This document shows positions 26,285-35,691 of a stretch of DNA of 43,709 nucleotides, piece after piece. This stretch comes from Phormidesmis priestleyi ULC007 (lineage in GTDB: Bacteria; Cyanobacteriota; Cyanobacteriia; Leptolyngbyales; Leptolyngbyaceae). The translations under genes were made by a program, and so were the position numbers. The DNA lies in the NCBI RefSeq assembly GCF_001895925.1, contig NZ_MPPI01000042.1, forward strand, positions 1 through 43,709, in the 5' to 3' direction. The stretch's first letter is position 1. Every line of letters begins with the position of its first letter. A model generated the notes under the pieces. The model did no database searches, was not told the DNA's origin, and was given only the letters and a program-made list of their open reading frames with translations.

Positions 26285-29254
26285 ATGGTTGCCCAAGTAT
26301 CTGACCGCATTTATGAAACTCAAACCCAAGCGATCGCGCGTCAACTGCTCGGAGCCACTCGCGAGTCTCGATCGTTCTTTGCCCAAATGCGCGATCAGAT
26401 GCGCTGGGATGACAAACTCTTAGGTTGGACGATGGAGAATCCTGGCTTGAGAGTGCAGTTATTTCGTTTTATTGACTGTCTGCCTTCTCTCCGCAGCAAA
26501 GCTGAGATCGCCCGCCACTTGCAAGAATATCTCACCGATGCCAGCGTCGAGCTACCCTCAGCCTTAAAGGGATTGCTCAATTTCGCCAACGCGGACTCAA
26601 TGCCGGGGCAGGTTGCTGCTACAACGGTTTCAACAGCGGTCGAAGCTCTGGCACACAAATATATTTCTGGAGAAAGTACGAAGCAAGTTCTTAAAACGCT
26701 AGAGCGATTGCGAAAAGAGAAAATGGGCTTCACCGTCGATCTATTGGGTGAGGCGGTGATCACCGAAGCCGAGGCGCAATCTTATCTCGATCGCTATCTC
26801 GACCTGATGACCCAACTCACCGAAGCCTCTAAGAATTGGGCAACGGTTCCGGCGATCGACCTCGCAGACGGGCAGCCGCTGCCAAAAGTTCAGGTTTCGG
26901 TGAAGTTGACGGCGTTTTATTCGCAGTTTGACCCGTTAGATGCTCAAGGTAGTCAAGAACGCGTTAGTGAACGTATTCGAGTGTTGCTGCGACGGGCAAA
27001 AGAATTAGGCACCGCCGTTCACTTTGACATGGAGCAGTACGCCTATAAAGATTTGACGCTGACGATTCTCAAGCAGATTTTATTAGAGGATGAGTTTCGC
27101 GATCGCAGTGACGTTGGCATGACGCTGCAAGCTTATCTGCGAGACAGTGAGCGAGATTTGCAAGATCTGATCGCTTGGGCAAAACAGCGCGGCACTCCGT
27201 TAACCATCCGGTTAGTCAAAGGTGCCTATTGGGATCAAGAAACCATCAAAGCGGCGCAAAAAGATTGGGATCAGCCTGTTTATAACGAAAAATCTGCAAC
27301 CGATGCCAACTTTGAAACGCTAACGCGATTGCTATTAGAAAACTACGAACATCTCTATGCCGCGATCGGCAGTCACAACGTTCGCACTCAAGCACACGCG
27401 ATCGCGATTGCCAAAGCACTCAAAATTCCTGCACGTCGCATCGAGTTTCAAACCCTCTATGGAATGGGAGACAAATTAGCCAAAGCCATTGTCGATCAAG
27501 GCTATCGAGTTCGCGTCTACTGTCCCTACGGCGACTTGATTCCGGGAATGTCTTATCTGATTCGCAGATTGTTAGAGAACACAGCAAACAGTTCGTTTTT
27601 GCGACAAGATTTGGAAGAACGCCCGATCGAAGAATTACTTGCTGCACCTCAAAGTTCCGAGTCAAAGTCCGCAATTCTCAATCAAAACTTCGTCAATGTT
27701 GCCGATACTGACTATGCCGATCGAGAGTCACGCGATCAGCTTCAACAAGCCTTGCAAACCGTGCGTCAGCAGTTGGGCAAAACCTACCTACCTTATATCG
27801 ATGGGCAATTTGTCGAAACCGATGACAAGCTGCCTTCGGTGAATCCGTCTCAGTTTAGCGAGGTGGTGGGGCAGATTGGTATGATCAGCATCGACCAGGC
27901 AGAACAAGCGATCGCGGCAGCTAAAGCGGCGTTTCCGGCGTGGCAAAAAACGCCCGCAGCGCAGCGATCGGCCATGCTTCGCAAGGCGGCGGATCTGCTA
28001 ACTCAAAGACGTAACGATCTGATCGCCTGGATGGTGCTAGAAACTGGCAAACCCGTTCGCGAAGCCGATGGCGAAGTCTCAGAAGCGATCGACTTCTGCA
28101 ACTATTATGCCGACGAGATGGAGCGATTAGATCTTGGCGATCGCTATGACCTGCCCGGAGAAACCAATCACTATCGCTATCACGCCAAAGGCATCGTCGT
28201 CGTCATTTCTCCCTGGAACTTCCCGCTAGCAATCCCGCTGGGGATGACAGTTGCCGCGCTTGTTACGGGCAATTGTGCCCTGCTCAAACCTGCCGAAACC
28301 TCGTCGGTGATCGCTGCAAAACTCGCAGAAGTGCTGATTGACGCTGGATTTCCGCGTGGGGTGTTTCAATTTGTGCCCGGAGACGGCTCAACGGTAGGCG
28401 CACACCTGGTTAAGCATCGCGACACTCACATGATTGTCTTTACGGGTTCTCAAGCGGTGGGGTGTCAGATTTATGCTGAGGCTGCCGTTTTGCAACCGGG
28501 GCAGAGACACCTGAAGCGGGTTGTCGCTGAGATGGGCGGCAAAAATGCCATTATTGTCGATGAAAGCGCTGATTTAGATCAGGCAATTCAGGGCGTGGTG
28601 CATTCGGCATTTGGCTATAGCGGACAAAAATGCTCGGCGTGTTCGCGAGTCATCGTGCTTGAGTCGATTTATGAGACGTTCTTAAATCGATTGATTGAGG
28701 CGACCCGATCGCTCAACATCGGTGCCGCAGAATTGCCCAGCACTCAGATTGGGCCGGTGATTGATGGCGAATCTCAAAGCCGCATCCAGAGCTATATTGA
28801 GCAAGGTCGAACTGAGGCAGAAATTGCCTTAGAGATGCCCGTCCCCGATTCGGGTTACTTCGTTAGTCCTGTGATTTTTGCCGACGTTTCACCCGATGCC
28901 AAAATCGCTCAAGAAGAGATCTTCGGTCCGGTTTTAGCGGTGATCAAAGCCAAAACATTTGAGGAGTCGCTGACGATCGCCAATGGCACTCCTTATGGGC
29001 TGACTGGCGGATTATATTCCCGCACACCGTCTCACATTCAACAAGCCCAAGCCGAGTTTGAAGTCGGCAATTTATATATCAATCGCGGTATTACAGGTGC
29101 GATCGTGGCACGGCAACCGTTTGGCGGGTTTAAGCTCTCAGGGGTTGGCTCAAAAGCAGGCGGACGGGACTATCTGCTGCAATTTTTAGAGCCTCGCGTC
29201 GTCACCGAAAACGTCCAGCGGCAGGGCTTTGCTCCCATTGAAGGAGCCGACTAA
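26285..29254 (+). CDS. putA: Bifunctional proline dehydrogenase / L-glutamate gamma-semialdehyde dehydrogenase
   Basis: 989 residues from ATG 26285. The enzyme oxidises proline to glutamate in two steps. The FAD-dependent proline dehydrogenase barrel covers about 150-470 (KVQVSVKLTAFYSQFDPLDA, TAVHFDMEQYAYKDLT, TIRLVKGAYWDQE, YCPYGDLIPGMSYLIRRLLE). The aldehyde dehydrogenase covers about 515-975 (VVVISPWNFPLAIPLGM, AEMGGKNAIIVDESADLDQA, catalytic Cys783 in FGYSGQKCSACSRV, EEIFGPVLAV). The chain is short of the classical 1300-residue PutA and lacks the amino-terminal DNA-binding domain, so it should be enzymatic only. It stands alone between repeat elements. Confidence 0.95.
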   Translation: MVAQVSDRIYETQTQAIARQLLGATRESRSFFAQMRDQMRWDDKLLGWTMENPGLRVQLFRFIDCLPSLRSKAEIARHLQEYLTDASVELPSALKGLLNFANADSMPGQVAATTVSTAVEALAHKYISGESTKQVLKTLERLRKEKMGFTVDLLGEAVITEAEAQSYLDRYLDLMTQLTEASKNWATVPAIDLADGQPLPKVQVSVKLTAFYSQFDPLDAQGSQERVSERIRVLLRRAKELGTAVHFDMEQYAYKDLTLTILKQILLEDEFRDRSDVGMTLQAYLRDSERDLQDLIAWAKQRGTPLTIRLVKGAYWDQETIKAAQKDWDQPVYNEKSATDANFETLTRLLLENYEHLYAAIGSHNVRTQAHAIAIAKALKIPARRIEFQTLYGMGDKLAKAIVDQGYRVRVYCPYGDLIPGMSYLIRRLLENTANSSFLRQDLEERPIEELLAAPQSSESKSAILNQNFVNVADTDYADRESRDQLQQALQTVRQQLGKTYLPYIDGQFVETDDKLPSVNPSQFSEVVGQIGMISIDQAEQAIAAAKAAFPAWQKTPAAQRSAMLRKAADLLTQRRNDLIAWMVLETGKPVREADGEVSEAIDFCNYYADEMERLDLGDRYDLPGETNHYRYHAKGIVVVISPWNFPLAIPLGMTVAALVTGNCALLKPAETSSVIAAKLAEVLIDAGFPRGVFQFVPGDGSTVGAHLVKHRDTHMIVFTGSQAVGCQIYAEAAVLQPGQRHLKRVVAEMGGKNAIIVDESADLDQAIQGVVHSAFGYSGQKCSACSRVIVLESIYETFLNRLIEATRSLNIGAAELPSTQIGPVIDGESQSRIQSYIEQGRTEAEIALEMPVPDSGYFVSPVIFADVSPDAKIAQEEIFGPVLAVIKAKTFEESLTIANGTPYGLTGGLYSRTPSHIQQAQAEFEVGNLYINRGITGAIVARQPFGGFKLSGVGSKAGGRDYLLQFLEPRVVTENVQRQGFAPIEGAD

Positions 29255-29257
29255 CAA

Positions 29258-29419
29258 AACGTCAGTTCGACGAGTTTTTCCGCTTCGTTGTCAGCGGCTT
29301 CTGCCCCCTAAATCCCCCATTCTGGGGGACTTTGAACCGGAAATTTTGGCTCGAAGTCCCCCAAACTTGGGGGATTTAGGGGGCGCGATGAACTGTACCG
29401 AAGTCGTCGAATTCACGTT
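29258..29419. mobile_element. AACGTCAG-family element, copy 4, most intact
   Basis: The left end AACGTCAGTTCGACGA and right end TCGTCGAATTCACGTT are inverted repeats of 16 bp with two differences. The core is GCCCCCTAAATCCCCCATTC and its inverse GGGGGATTTAGGGGGCGC around a short centre. The whole element can fold into a long hairpin. It is directly after the putA stop and copy 1 (13483) shares its sequence closely. No coding capacity and no clear target duplication. Confidence 0.75.
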
Positions 29420-29517
29420 AAAAGAAGTGGCGATCGAGTTCTTTTTAGCAGCAGTCCGCAGTTCATGAGACTGAACGCTGAATCTGGAAAAATCCACGAT
29501 CCAGCGATCGTCTTAAT

Positions 29518-31782
29518 CTAGGCTTCGATCACCACTCGCAAGTTACCCCGTTTTTTAGAGACACGACAGGCCGTTGAAGAACCCGATCGCTCAAACTCTA
29601 AATCCAACAGCGTCGAGCCGACTCGCAAATTTCGCAACCCTAAACGATTAATCGACTCAGGCAACGCTGGATCGATAATTCGCAGATTGTTGCCTGGCGC
29701 ATCGGGGACTAAATTCACAATCATGTGAACGAGTTGGAAAATGCTGCCCGTTGCCCATGCCTGCGGCGAACACGCAACTGGATATTGAACAGGTTCGTTA
29801 TCGTCGGTGCGATCGTAGCCGCAAAACAACTCTGGCGGGCGCTGATAAGGCTGGTAGCGCGTCATATCGAGCAAACCCTTACACACTTCTAACGCCTGAT
29901 CGATCAGACCGAGAGAACGCAGCCCGATCGCAATCATCGCATTATCATGCGGCCACACCGACCCGATATGATAACCCATCGGATTGTAAGCAGGTGACGA
30001 CTTGCTGAGGGTGCGAATGCCCCAGCCATTAAACATATCTGGAGCGCGCAGCCGCTCGGCGACACTATAGGCTCGTTCGGGCGTGAAGATTCCCAAGTTT
30101 AGACAGTGCCCCGGATTAGAGGTAATGCTGTCTACGTGCTTGCCGTCTCCATCTAACGCCAGCGCACAAAAATCCTGGTCATCCATCCAAAAATCTCGGT
30201 TAAACCGGATTTTGAGATCTCTGGCTTCTTCCTCCCAGCGATCAGCGAGGTCAATGCGCTTTTTCATGCGGGCAATTTGACTCAACCGCACTTTTGCCGC
30301 ATAGACATAACCTTGCACCTCACAGAGGGTGATCGCCCCCAGTGCTAGCTGCCCCTTACGATTGACGATGCAGTTGCCAGAGTCCTTCCAGCCCTGGTTG
30401 TCTAGCCCTCTTTTAGACTTGCGGGCATAGCTGAGATATCCGGTTTCTTTGAGATTGCAATCGACCCAATCCATCGCGGCGATCGCATTTCCCCACAGGC
30501 GATCGAGGGTTTCATAATCGGCAGTCCAAGAAAAATACTCGGCGTAGAGCATCAGCCAGAGCGGTGTCGCATCCACCGTTCCGTAATAGGGCGTATGGGG
30601 AACTTCTTGACAACGCGCCATCTCCCCAAAGCGAATCTCGTGCAGAATTTTACCCGGTTGTTCTTCGCGCCATTCGTCTTCGACTTTGCCCTGGTAATAA
30701 GCCAAGATCGTCAACGTTTCACGGGCAATTTGCGGGTCGAGTAATAGCGTTTGAGAAGCCGCAATGATCGAGTCACGACCAAACAGCGTTGAGAACCACG
30801 GAACTCCGGCTGAGAGGGCTTTGCCTTTGCCAAACGTTTGCCGCAGTAGATAAACATCTTGCTCGGAGCGCTCAATAACTCGGTCGAAGGTGCTTTTGTC
30901 TGAGCGAATCTGAGTCACCTGCTGCTGCCAGGCTTGCTCCTCCATAAACTCTGCCGCTTTTGCTTGACCGAGGGTGCGGGGCGCATCGACATTTGACACC
31001 GATCGTCCATTGCTCAACATCTGCAATCGATAGCTGAGAAGTTTAGTCTCATGAGATTCTAGCTGAAGATGCCAGATCGCCGTATAGCCTTTGAGAAAGT
31101 CAGGCTGATGGTGGAGAAATTGAATGCGCGATTCTAGCAGGGCATTGTCTAAACCCAAGTAGGCCAGCACTAGCTCAACAGGCGCTCCCTCAGAGGCTCG
31201 TGAAGTCGATCGATGTTCTGGGTCGAGGTCGGGGCTGGCGAGATCGTGGGGCAATTGCCGGAGAAGTTGACCGCGTTGCGGACGATCGCACCCTCGCACC
31301 TCAAACAGATCAATAAAGTCGGCATCAAAGCTGACACTAAGTTCAAAACTAACGGCTTCAGTGCTGTAGTTAGAGATCTCGATTTCTTCAAATAAGCCGC
31401 CGTTGAGCACCAGTTCACGTTTGATGCCAATGTTTTCGGCAGAGACTTTTTCATCTAAACGCGGGTTGGTGCACAGCACTGAGAGCGCAAAGCCCTTTTC
31501 AGCCGTGCTGCTTAAGAGAATCGGCGATCGTCCATCAATCTGCAATTCTAAACGGCTTAAAAAGCGGGTGTCGTTGCAAAATAGCCCCATGCTGCTGTTG
31601 CGACCATCATCAGCAGAGCCACCAATGTTGCCAAAGGTGTCGGTCAGCAAAAACATATCATCGTCTTTGAGCGTTAGCACAGGCTGCGGACGATCGTTTA
31701 AAACACCCGCCCATTCTGGGAGAGGTAACTGATCGGCAGGGACAAATTTTCTGCCATCAAGTTCAATAATGTCTAAAGTCAT
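29518..31782 (-). CDS. Amylo-alpha-1,6-glucosidase / glycogen-debranching-like protein
   Basis: 754 residues from ATG 31782 (MTLDIIELDGRKFVPADQLP), where family similarity begins; a TTG at 31875 would add 31 residues of low-complexity appearance. The amino-terminal GDE-N-type domain includes DDDMFLLTDTFGNIGGSADD and RFLSRLELQIDGRSPILLSS. The (alpha/alpha)6 catalytic part includes GVPWFSTLFGRDSIIAASQT, KILHEIRFGEMA, PYYGTVDATPLWLML, GWKDSGNCI, GWGIRTLS and GYHIGSVWPHDNAMIA. Members act on alpha-glucan branch points or related sugars; exact substrate unknown. No signal peptide. It is convergent with putA; the repeat element lies between. Confidence 0.87.
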   Translation of the reverse strand: MTLDIIELDGRKFVPADQLPLPEWAGVLNDRPQPVLTLKDDDMFLLTDTFGNIGGSADDGRNSSMGLFCNDTRFLSRLELQIDGRSPILLSSTAEKGFALSVLCTNPRLDEKVSAENIGIKRELVLNGGLFEEIEISNYSTEAVSFELSVSFDADFIDLFEVRGCDRPQRGQLLRQLPHDLASPDLDPEHRSTSRASEGAPVELVLAYLGLDNALLESRIQFLHHQPDFLKGYTAIWHLQLESHETKLLSYRLQMLSNGRSVSNVDAPRTLGQAKAAEFMEEQAWQQQVTQIRSDKSTFDRVIERSEQDVYLLRQTFGKGKALSAGVPWFSTLFGRDSIIAASQTLLLDPQIARETLTILAYYQGKVEDEWREEQPGKILHEIRFGEMARCQEVPHTPYYGTVDATPLWLMLYAEYFSWTADYETLDRLWGNAIAAMDWVDCNLKETGYLSYARKSKRGLDNQGWKDSGNCIVNRKGQLALGAITLCEVQGYVYAAKVRLSQIARMKKRIDLADRWEEEARDLKIRFNRDFWMDDQDFCALALDGDGKHVDSITSNPGHCLNLGIFTPERAYSVAERLRAPDMFNGWGIRTLSKSSPAYNPMGYHIGSVWPHDNAMIAIGLRSLGLIDQALEVCKGLLDMTRYQPYQRPPELFCGYDRTDDNEPVQYPVACSPQAWATGSIFQLVHMIVNLVPDAPGNNLRIIDPALPESINRLGLRNLRVGSTLLDLEFERSGSSTACRVSKKRGNLRVVIEA

Positions 31783-31942
31783 GAAGTCAATCTTTTCCAG
31801 CGGAGCGTAGGGGTTTCTGGATTTAAATTTAAACTGGTTTGGGCTGAAGAGGCTGAGAGCTTTGTCGTAAATCAAGATCCCATCACCTTAGAGTTAACCA
31901 ATGTCTAAATTCTGGCGTTGCAGAATCAGGGATGGAAGGGCT

Positions 31943-32004
31943 GTAGGGGTAACGCCCCCGCGCCTACCCCCGACGGAGGGCAACCGCAGGGGGATTGCCC
32001 CTAC
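31943..32004. repeat. Dispersed hairpin repeat (GTAGGGG...CCCCTAC)
   Basis: GTAGGGGTAACGCCCCCGCG and CGCAGGGGGATTGCCCCTAC are inverse copies with about four differences around a 22-bp centre. The type is widespread in cyanobacterial intergenic DNA. It lies between two genes on the same strand and could affect read-through. Confidence 0.65.
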
Positions 32005-32035
32005 CTAAATCATCAAAGATGAATTGCTAGATTTG

Positions 32036-35000
32036 TCACGTCAAGATTTGGTTGATCTGACTCAATAACTCTTCCATTGATGGTGAATGCAATACTACGG
32101 GAGTCGCCATTTCTTGCAATAGGGCTGAAACCGCTTGCTGATCAGAATTTTCTTTAGTTGCACGATGATCGAGAACCAGAATCGGAGGAGCACCGACCAG
32201 AGATTTTAGAGCAGACAGCCCTTCTAAGGTAGCGCTTTGAGGTACTGCATCGTGCCAGTAGAACAGAACCAAATCTACGCTATCTGATTGCAGTTTTTGA
32301 GCAACTTCTGCCCACGATCGTCCGATCGTGCCTCTAAACCCTGCCGCCTGAATATAGTGAGTCATCGCAGACAGCCATTCTGATTCTTTGGGCAGTTCTG
32401 AAGTGTTACCTGCCAGTGCTTCAGCCAGATTTGCTGGGTCGATCGCCATCACCAACGGTCGCCATGCAAAGCCCGCCGCGACTTGAATCACCTGCAAGAG
32501 TGCCGAGTCCACTTTCTCTGATCTAGAAGACTGCTCAACTAAAGGCGTTAAACACGGAAACACCGATAGCCCGTGAATTTGATTTGCGGCTTGAGTCGTG
32601 GCTTGATCCAAAGTAACCAGGGGCAGAGAGGCGAGAAATGTTTGCTCAGACAAATGCCTGAGATAAGCGATCGGGTCAGGCATCGCCGCATCGAGCAAAA
32701 CCACATGGGGCTTCCAAACCTGTGCCAATAGCTCTGCTTGCTCTAAGTCATCGGCTTCTAAAACTCGACAGTTGCGGCTGTGTAAGAGGTGATTGAGGTC
32801 GGTCGTGGCTTCTGCTGCCGTTTCGGTCTGCTCACCATAGCGAATGGGGCTTAACCGCAAAATCACCAAACTTTCGCCGATCGGCTTGGTTGTTTGAGTC
32901 GAGGTCGATTCTTCAGTCACCTGGTCTAGCATTTGCTTGAGTGCCTGATTGGTGATCGGCAAACTGAGAAACTCATCGGCATGATGGCGCTGTGCTTGCT
33001 CTCGATCGCCCCTAGTCGCCATCACCGTGACTGGAATATGCCTCGTTTGCGGATCAGCTTTGAGCAACGTCAGCACGTCCCAGCCTGACAAAGTAGGCAG
33101 TAGCGGATTGAGTAAAACTGTGCAGGGCTGGAGGCGGCGCGCTTTCTCGACCGCTTCGGTGCCCGATCGGGCAATAATCACGCGATAGCCAAGGTCGCTC
33201 AACTGCTCAGAGAGATGCTCGATCGAGCGCACCACCGCTTCGACGACCAGCACGAGACGATTGTGAGGCGAGCGAGAAATGGGTGTAAACACCCCGGATT
33301 GATCAGGGTGGTCGATCGTGGATTGTGGATGCGTGGGCGGCAACAGCAAAGTAAACTGACTGCCCTGATGCTCTTTTGAGACGAAGGTGACATCGCCACC
33401 GTGCAGTCGTGCCAAACGTTGAGTGAGTACCAATCCTAGCCCAGTGCCTTCAAATCGCCGCGTCAGAGGATTTTCTAACTGCTGAAATTTTTGGAAGATC
33501 AAATGCTGTTTTTCAGCCGGGATTCCAATCCCGGTGTCCCAGACGGTGAAAGCGATCCAGCCTTCCCAACGATTGACTCGCAGCCCAATTTTGCCGCCAG
33601 TGTTGGTAAACTTCAGCGCATTTGAGAGCAGGTTTAGCAACATTTGACGCAGCCGCATCTCGTCGGCAATCAGGGTTGCAAGACCTGGCTCAATCTCTAG
33701 CGTAAAGGTGGGTGGGGCAGAAGGCAGTTCCTGTCCGGCTTCTGGTTTGGCTTCTTCAAGGCGAGACTGCTGCGCTTGCTCAAAGGCGCGGTTGCAGACC
33801 GTCTCGATGTTCACAGGTTCTAGCGTGATTTCTAATTGACCCGTCTCCATGCGGGTCAGGTCAAGAATGTCATTGACGATCGTCATCAAGTGCCGCCCAC
33901 TGCGATGAATCAGTTGAGCATAGCGAACTTGACGCTCATTCAAGGTGCCTAGAAGCTGATCTTTAAGCAGACTTGATAAGCCTAAAACTGCGGTGAGTGG
34001 AGTTCTCAATTCGTGGCTGATGCAGGCAAGAAACTCGTCTTTGAGGCGATTAAGCTGCACGAGATCGGCGTTTTTGGCTGCTAATTCTCTGGCAATCTGC
34101 TGCTGCTCGGTGACATCTTGAGCTAAAACGAGCCATAAACTTTCTTCGATCAAAGGCAGCGGACACGCGACCCCCGCCGCCTCTAGCTCAGTCTCTAATG
34201 CAGTTGAATAAGAGTCAGTGGAGGAAGAACTTCGCTGAGATTCACGCAGCTTTAGATCTGGGTGAATAGTGGGCACTTGCCACCCAGACGTGAGATCTAA
34301 CTCAGTATTGGGCGAAATAGTGCCGATCGGAATTTTGATCAGATGCAAGATTCGCTCTTGCCCGTTTTTAAGTGGGCAAACGCAGATGCAAGTGTTAGAA
34401 GTTGAGCCGAGCCGACAAAAGCTGGTCAGCGGCATCTCGATCGGAGACTCGGCAGATGGGTTCCAGGCATCAGGCGATTGGGTCGGCAGTTTAGAATGCG
34501 TGGTAAACTCTAAAACAGCATCGGCATCGTGCTGCACCCAATCGGGGTCAGCCAACTCGTCAAACTGCTGCTGCCAGAAAGTGTTTTCAGCAACGACTCG
34601 CCCAGTGTTTGATTGCAGCATCATCGGCATGGGCAACCGCTCTAAAACCTGCATGAGAGACTGAATTGAGGCAGGCAATTGCTCAGTAGATGAAAGCGAC
34701 AGCGCAAGTTGAGGCTGAAGCGGCAAACTGTCCGATCGCCGAGACGCAAATCGGAGCTTGGCAATTTGCCCTCTTAGCTGCTGTTTGAGCAAGTGATCTG
34801 TTTCTGTCGGCAGGGGCTGAGTATCGAGGGGCAACCGATCGGGTTCTTCTGGTTTCTGTTGCCTTGTGGCAATGTCAATGAGCTTCAAGATATAGAGGCT
34901 ATCGACCAGTCCTTTCAAGTGACGATCGCCATCGACCACTGCCCAAAATCGCTGAGAGCTATCTTTAAATCTTGGTTTACATTCGTTCAGAGGTTGATCA

Positions 35001-35275
35001 ATGAGTAAGGTAGGCAGTGGCTCGATCAGCAAGGAACTCAGGTCAGAAAGTGACTTTTTGAGCGCACTTGCAGCAGTTTTGTCTTGCGCCGCCAAGAGTG
35101 ACATCAACTTGCGAGCTTGAATCAGCCCGATCGGGTATTGCTGCCGATTGACGACCACTAAGTGACCACAAGCGCTCTCACCCAAAATTTCTACAGCGAT
35201 CGCCAGCGTAGCGGTCTGAGGACAGATCGGAGCCGATTCAAGAAAGTCGCTGAGGGAAGCATTATGCATCGCCAT
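32036..35275 (-). CDS. Hybrid histidine kinase with CBS-type input and three receiver-like domains
   Basis: 1079 residues from ATG 35275, divergent from kaiA. About 1-150: a CBS-like pair (GHLVVVNRQQYPIGLIQARK, RFWAVVDGDRHLKGLVDSLY). About 210-390: a PAS-like region (LERLPMPMMLQSNTGRVVAE, LWLVLAQDVTEQQQI). HisKA: FLACISHELRTPLTAVLGLS with His421. HATPase: RQMLLNLLSNALKFT, VWDTGIGIP and RFEGTGLGLVLTQRLA, all complete. First receiver: the phosphorylated Asp is replaced by Asn723 (VLLNPLLPTLSGWD) and the acidic pair is lost (VLVVEAVV), so it cannot be phosphorylated normally. Second: HVVLLDAAMPD keeps an Asp near 862 but lacks the acidic pair. The third is more diverged. Position suggests a clock role, but this is inference. 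Confidence 0.87.
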   Translation of the reverse strand: MAMHNASLSDFLESAPICPQTATLAIAVEILGESACGHLVVVNRQQYPIGLIQARKLMSLLAAQDKTAASALKKSLSDLSSLLIEPLPTLLIDQPLNECKPRFKDSSQRFWAVVDGDRHLKGLVDSLYILKLIDIATRQQKPEEPDRLPLDTQPLPTETDHLLKQQLRGQIAKLRFASRRSDSLPLQPQLALSLSSTEQLPASIQSLMQVLERLPMPMMLQSNTGRVVAENTFWQQQFDELADPDWVQHDADAVLEFTTHSKLPTQSPDAWNPSAESPIEMPLTSFCRLGSTSNTCICVCPLKNGQERILHLIKIPIGTISPNTELDLTSGWQVPTIHPDLKLRESQRSSSSTDSYSTALETELEAAGVACPLPLIEESLWLVLAQDVTEQQQIARELAAKNADLVQLNRLKDEFLACISHELRTPLTAVLGLSSLLKDQLLGTLNERQVRYAQLIHRSGRHLMTIVNDILDLTRMETGQLEITLEPVNIETVCNRAFEQAQQSRLEEAKPEAGQELPSAPPTFTLEIEPGLATLIADEMRLRQMLLNLLSNALKFTNTGGKIGLRVNRWEGWIAFTVWDTGIGIPAEKQHLIFQKFQQLENPLTRRFEGTGLGLVLTQRLARLHGGDVTFVSKEHQGSQFTLLLPPTHPQSTIDHPDQSGVFTPISRSPHNRLVLVVEAVVRSIEHLSEQLSDLGYRVIIARSGTEAVEKARRLQPCTVLLNPLLPTLSGWDVLTLLKADPQTRHIPVTVMATRGDREQAQRHHADEFLSLPITNQALKQMLDQVTEESTSTQTTKPIGESLVILRLSPIRYGEQTETAAEATTDLNHLLHSRNCRVLEADDLEQAELLAQVWKPHVVLLDAAMPDPIAYLRHLSEQTFLASLPLVTLDQATTQAANQIHGLSVFPCLTPLVEQSSRSEKVDSALLQVIQVAAGFAWRPLVMAIDPANLAEALAGNTSELPKESEWLSAMTHYIQAAGFRGTIGRSWAEVAQKLQSDSVDLVLFYWHDAVPQSATLEGLSALKSLVGAPPILVLDHRATKENSDQQAVSALLQEMATPVVLHSPSMEELLSQINQILT

Positions 35276-35424
35276 GAAACACCCGCCGAACTGTGAGGTA
35301 GACCGAAAAACAGCACTAAATGCCTACAGATTAAAGGTTCGACAGCTTTGTACTAACATCGAAGCGGGAAACGAAACCCAGATTTGATATTTCATCTTAT
35401 AAGCAGGTTTTAGGAAAAACTAAA

Positions 35425-35444
35425 TTGTTGCGAGGCTGCAACAA
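35425..35444. promoter_or_regulatory. Perfect inverted repeat upstream of kaiA
   Basis: TTGTTGC, six bases, GCAACAA. It lies 150 bp from the ATG of the divergent kinase and 250 bp from the kaiA start. It could be an operator or a hairpin in the kinase leader; nothing identifies the binder. Confidence 0.35.
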
Positions 35445-35573
35445 ACAGCAATCAACCCGTATATTGAGAACCTGAATTATAAAAGTGCAGAGCCTGGTTA
35501 CGCCGCCGCTCATCTTATTAAATTCAGCATTCCGTAACCTTTTTTAACGAAAAGCCGTATTGTTAAATAAATA

Positions 35574-35602
35574 TTAAAACTGGTCAGGAATCCTGCTATA
35601 AA
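35574..35602 (+). promoter_or_regulatory. Candidate kaiA promoter with palindrome in the spacer
   Basis: TTAAAA (35574-35579) and TATAAA (35597-35602) are 17 bp apart, a sigma-70-like pair with a good -10 and a weaker -35. The spacer contains the perfect palindrome CAGGAATCCTG (35585-35595), which could bind a regulator. Transcription would start near 35609 and give an 80-base leader before the kaiA TTG. No experiment or comparison supports it beyond the sequence. Confidence 0.4.
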
Positions 35603-35691
35603 GACTCTTGACACCTTAGCGATCGGTTTTCAACCCTGCGATCGCATTCAATTCTGTCAAAAACTCACCTTGCCGTCTTTTCTATTTAGCC

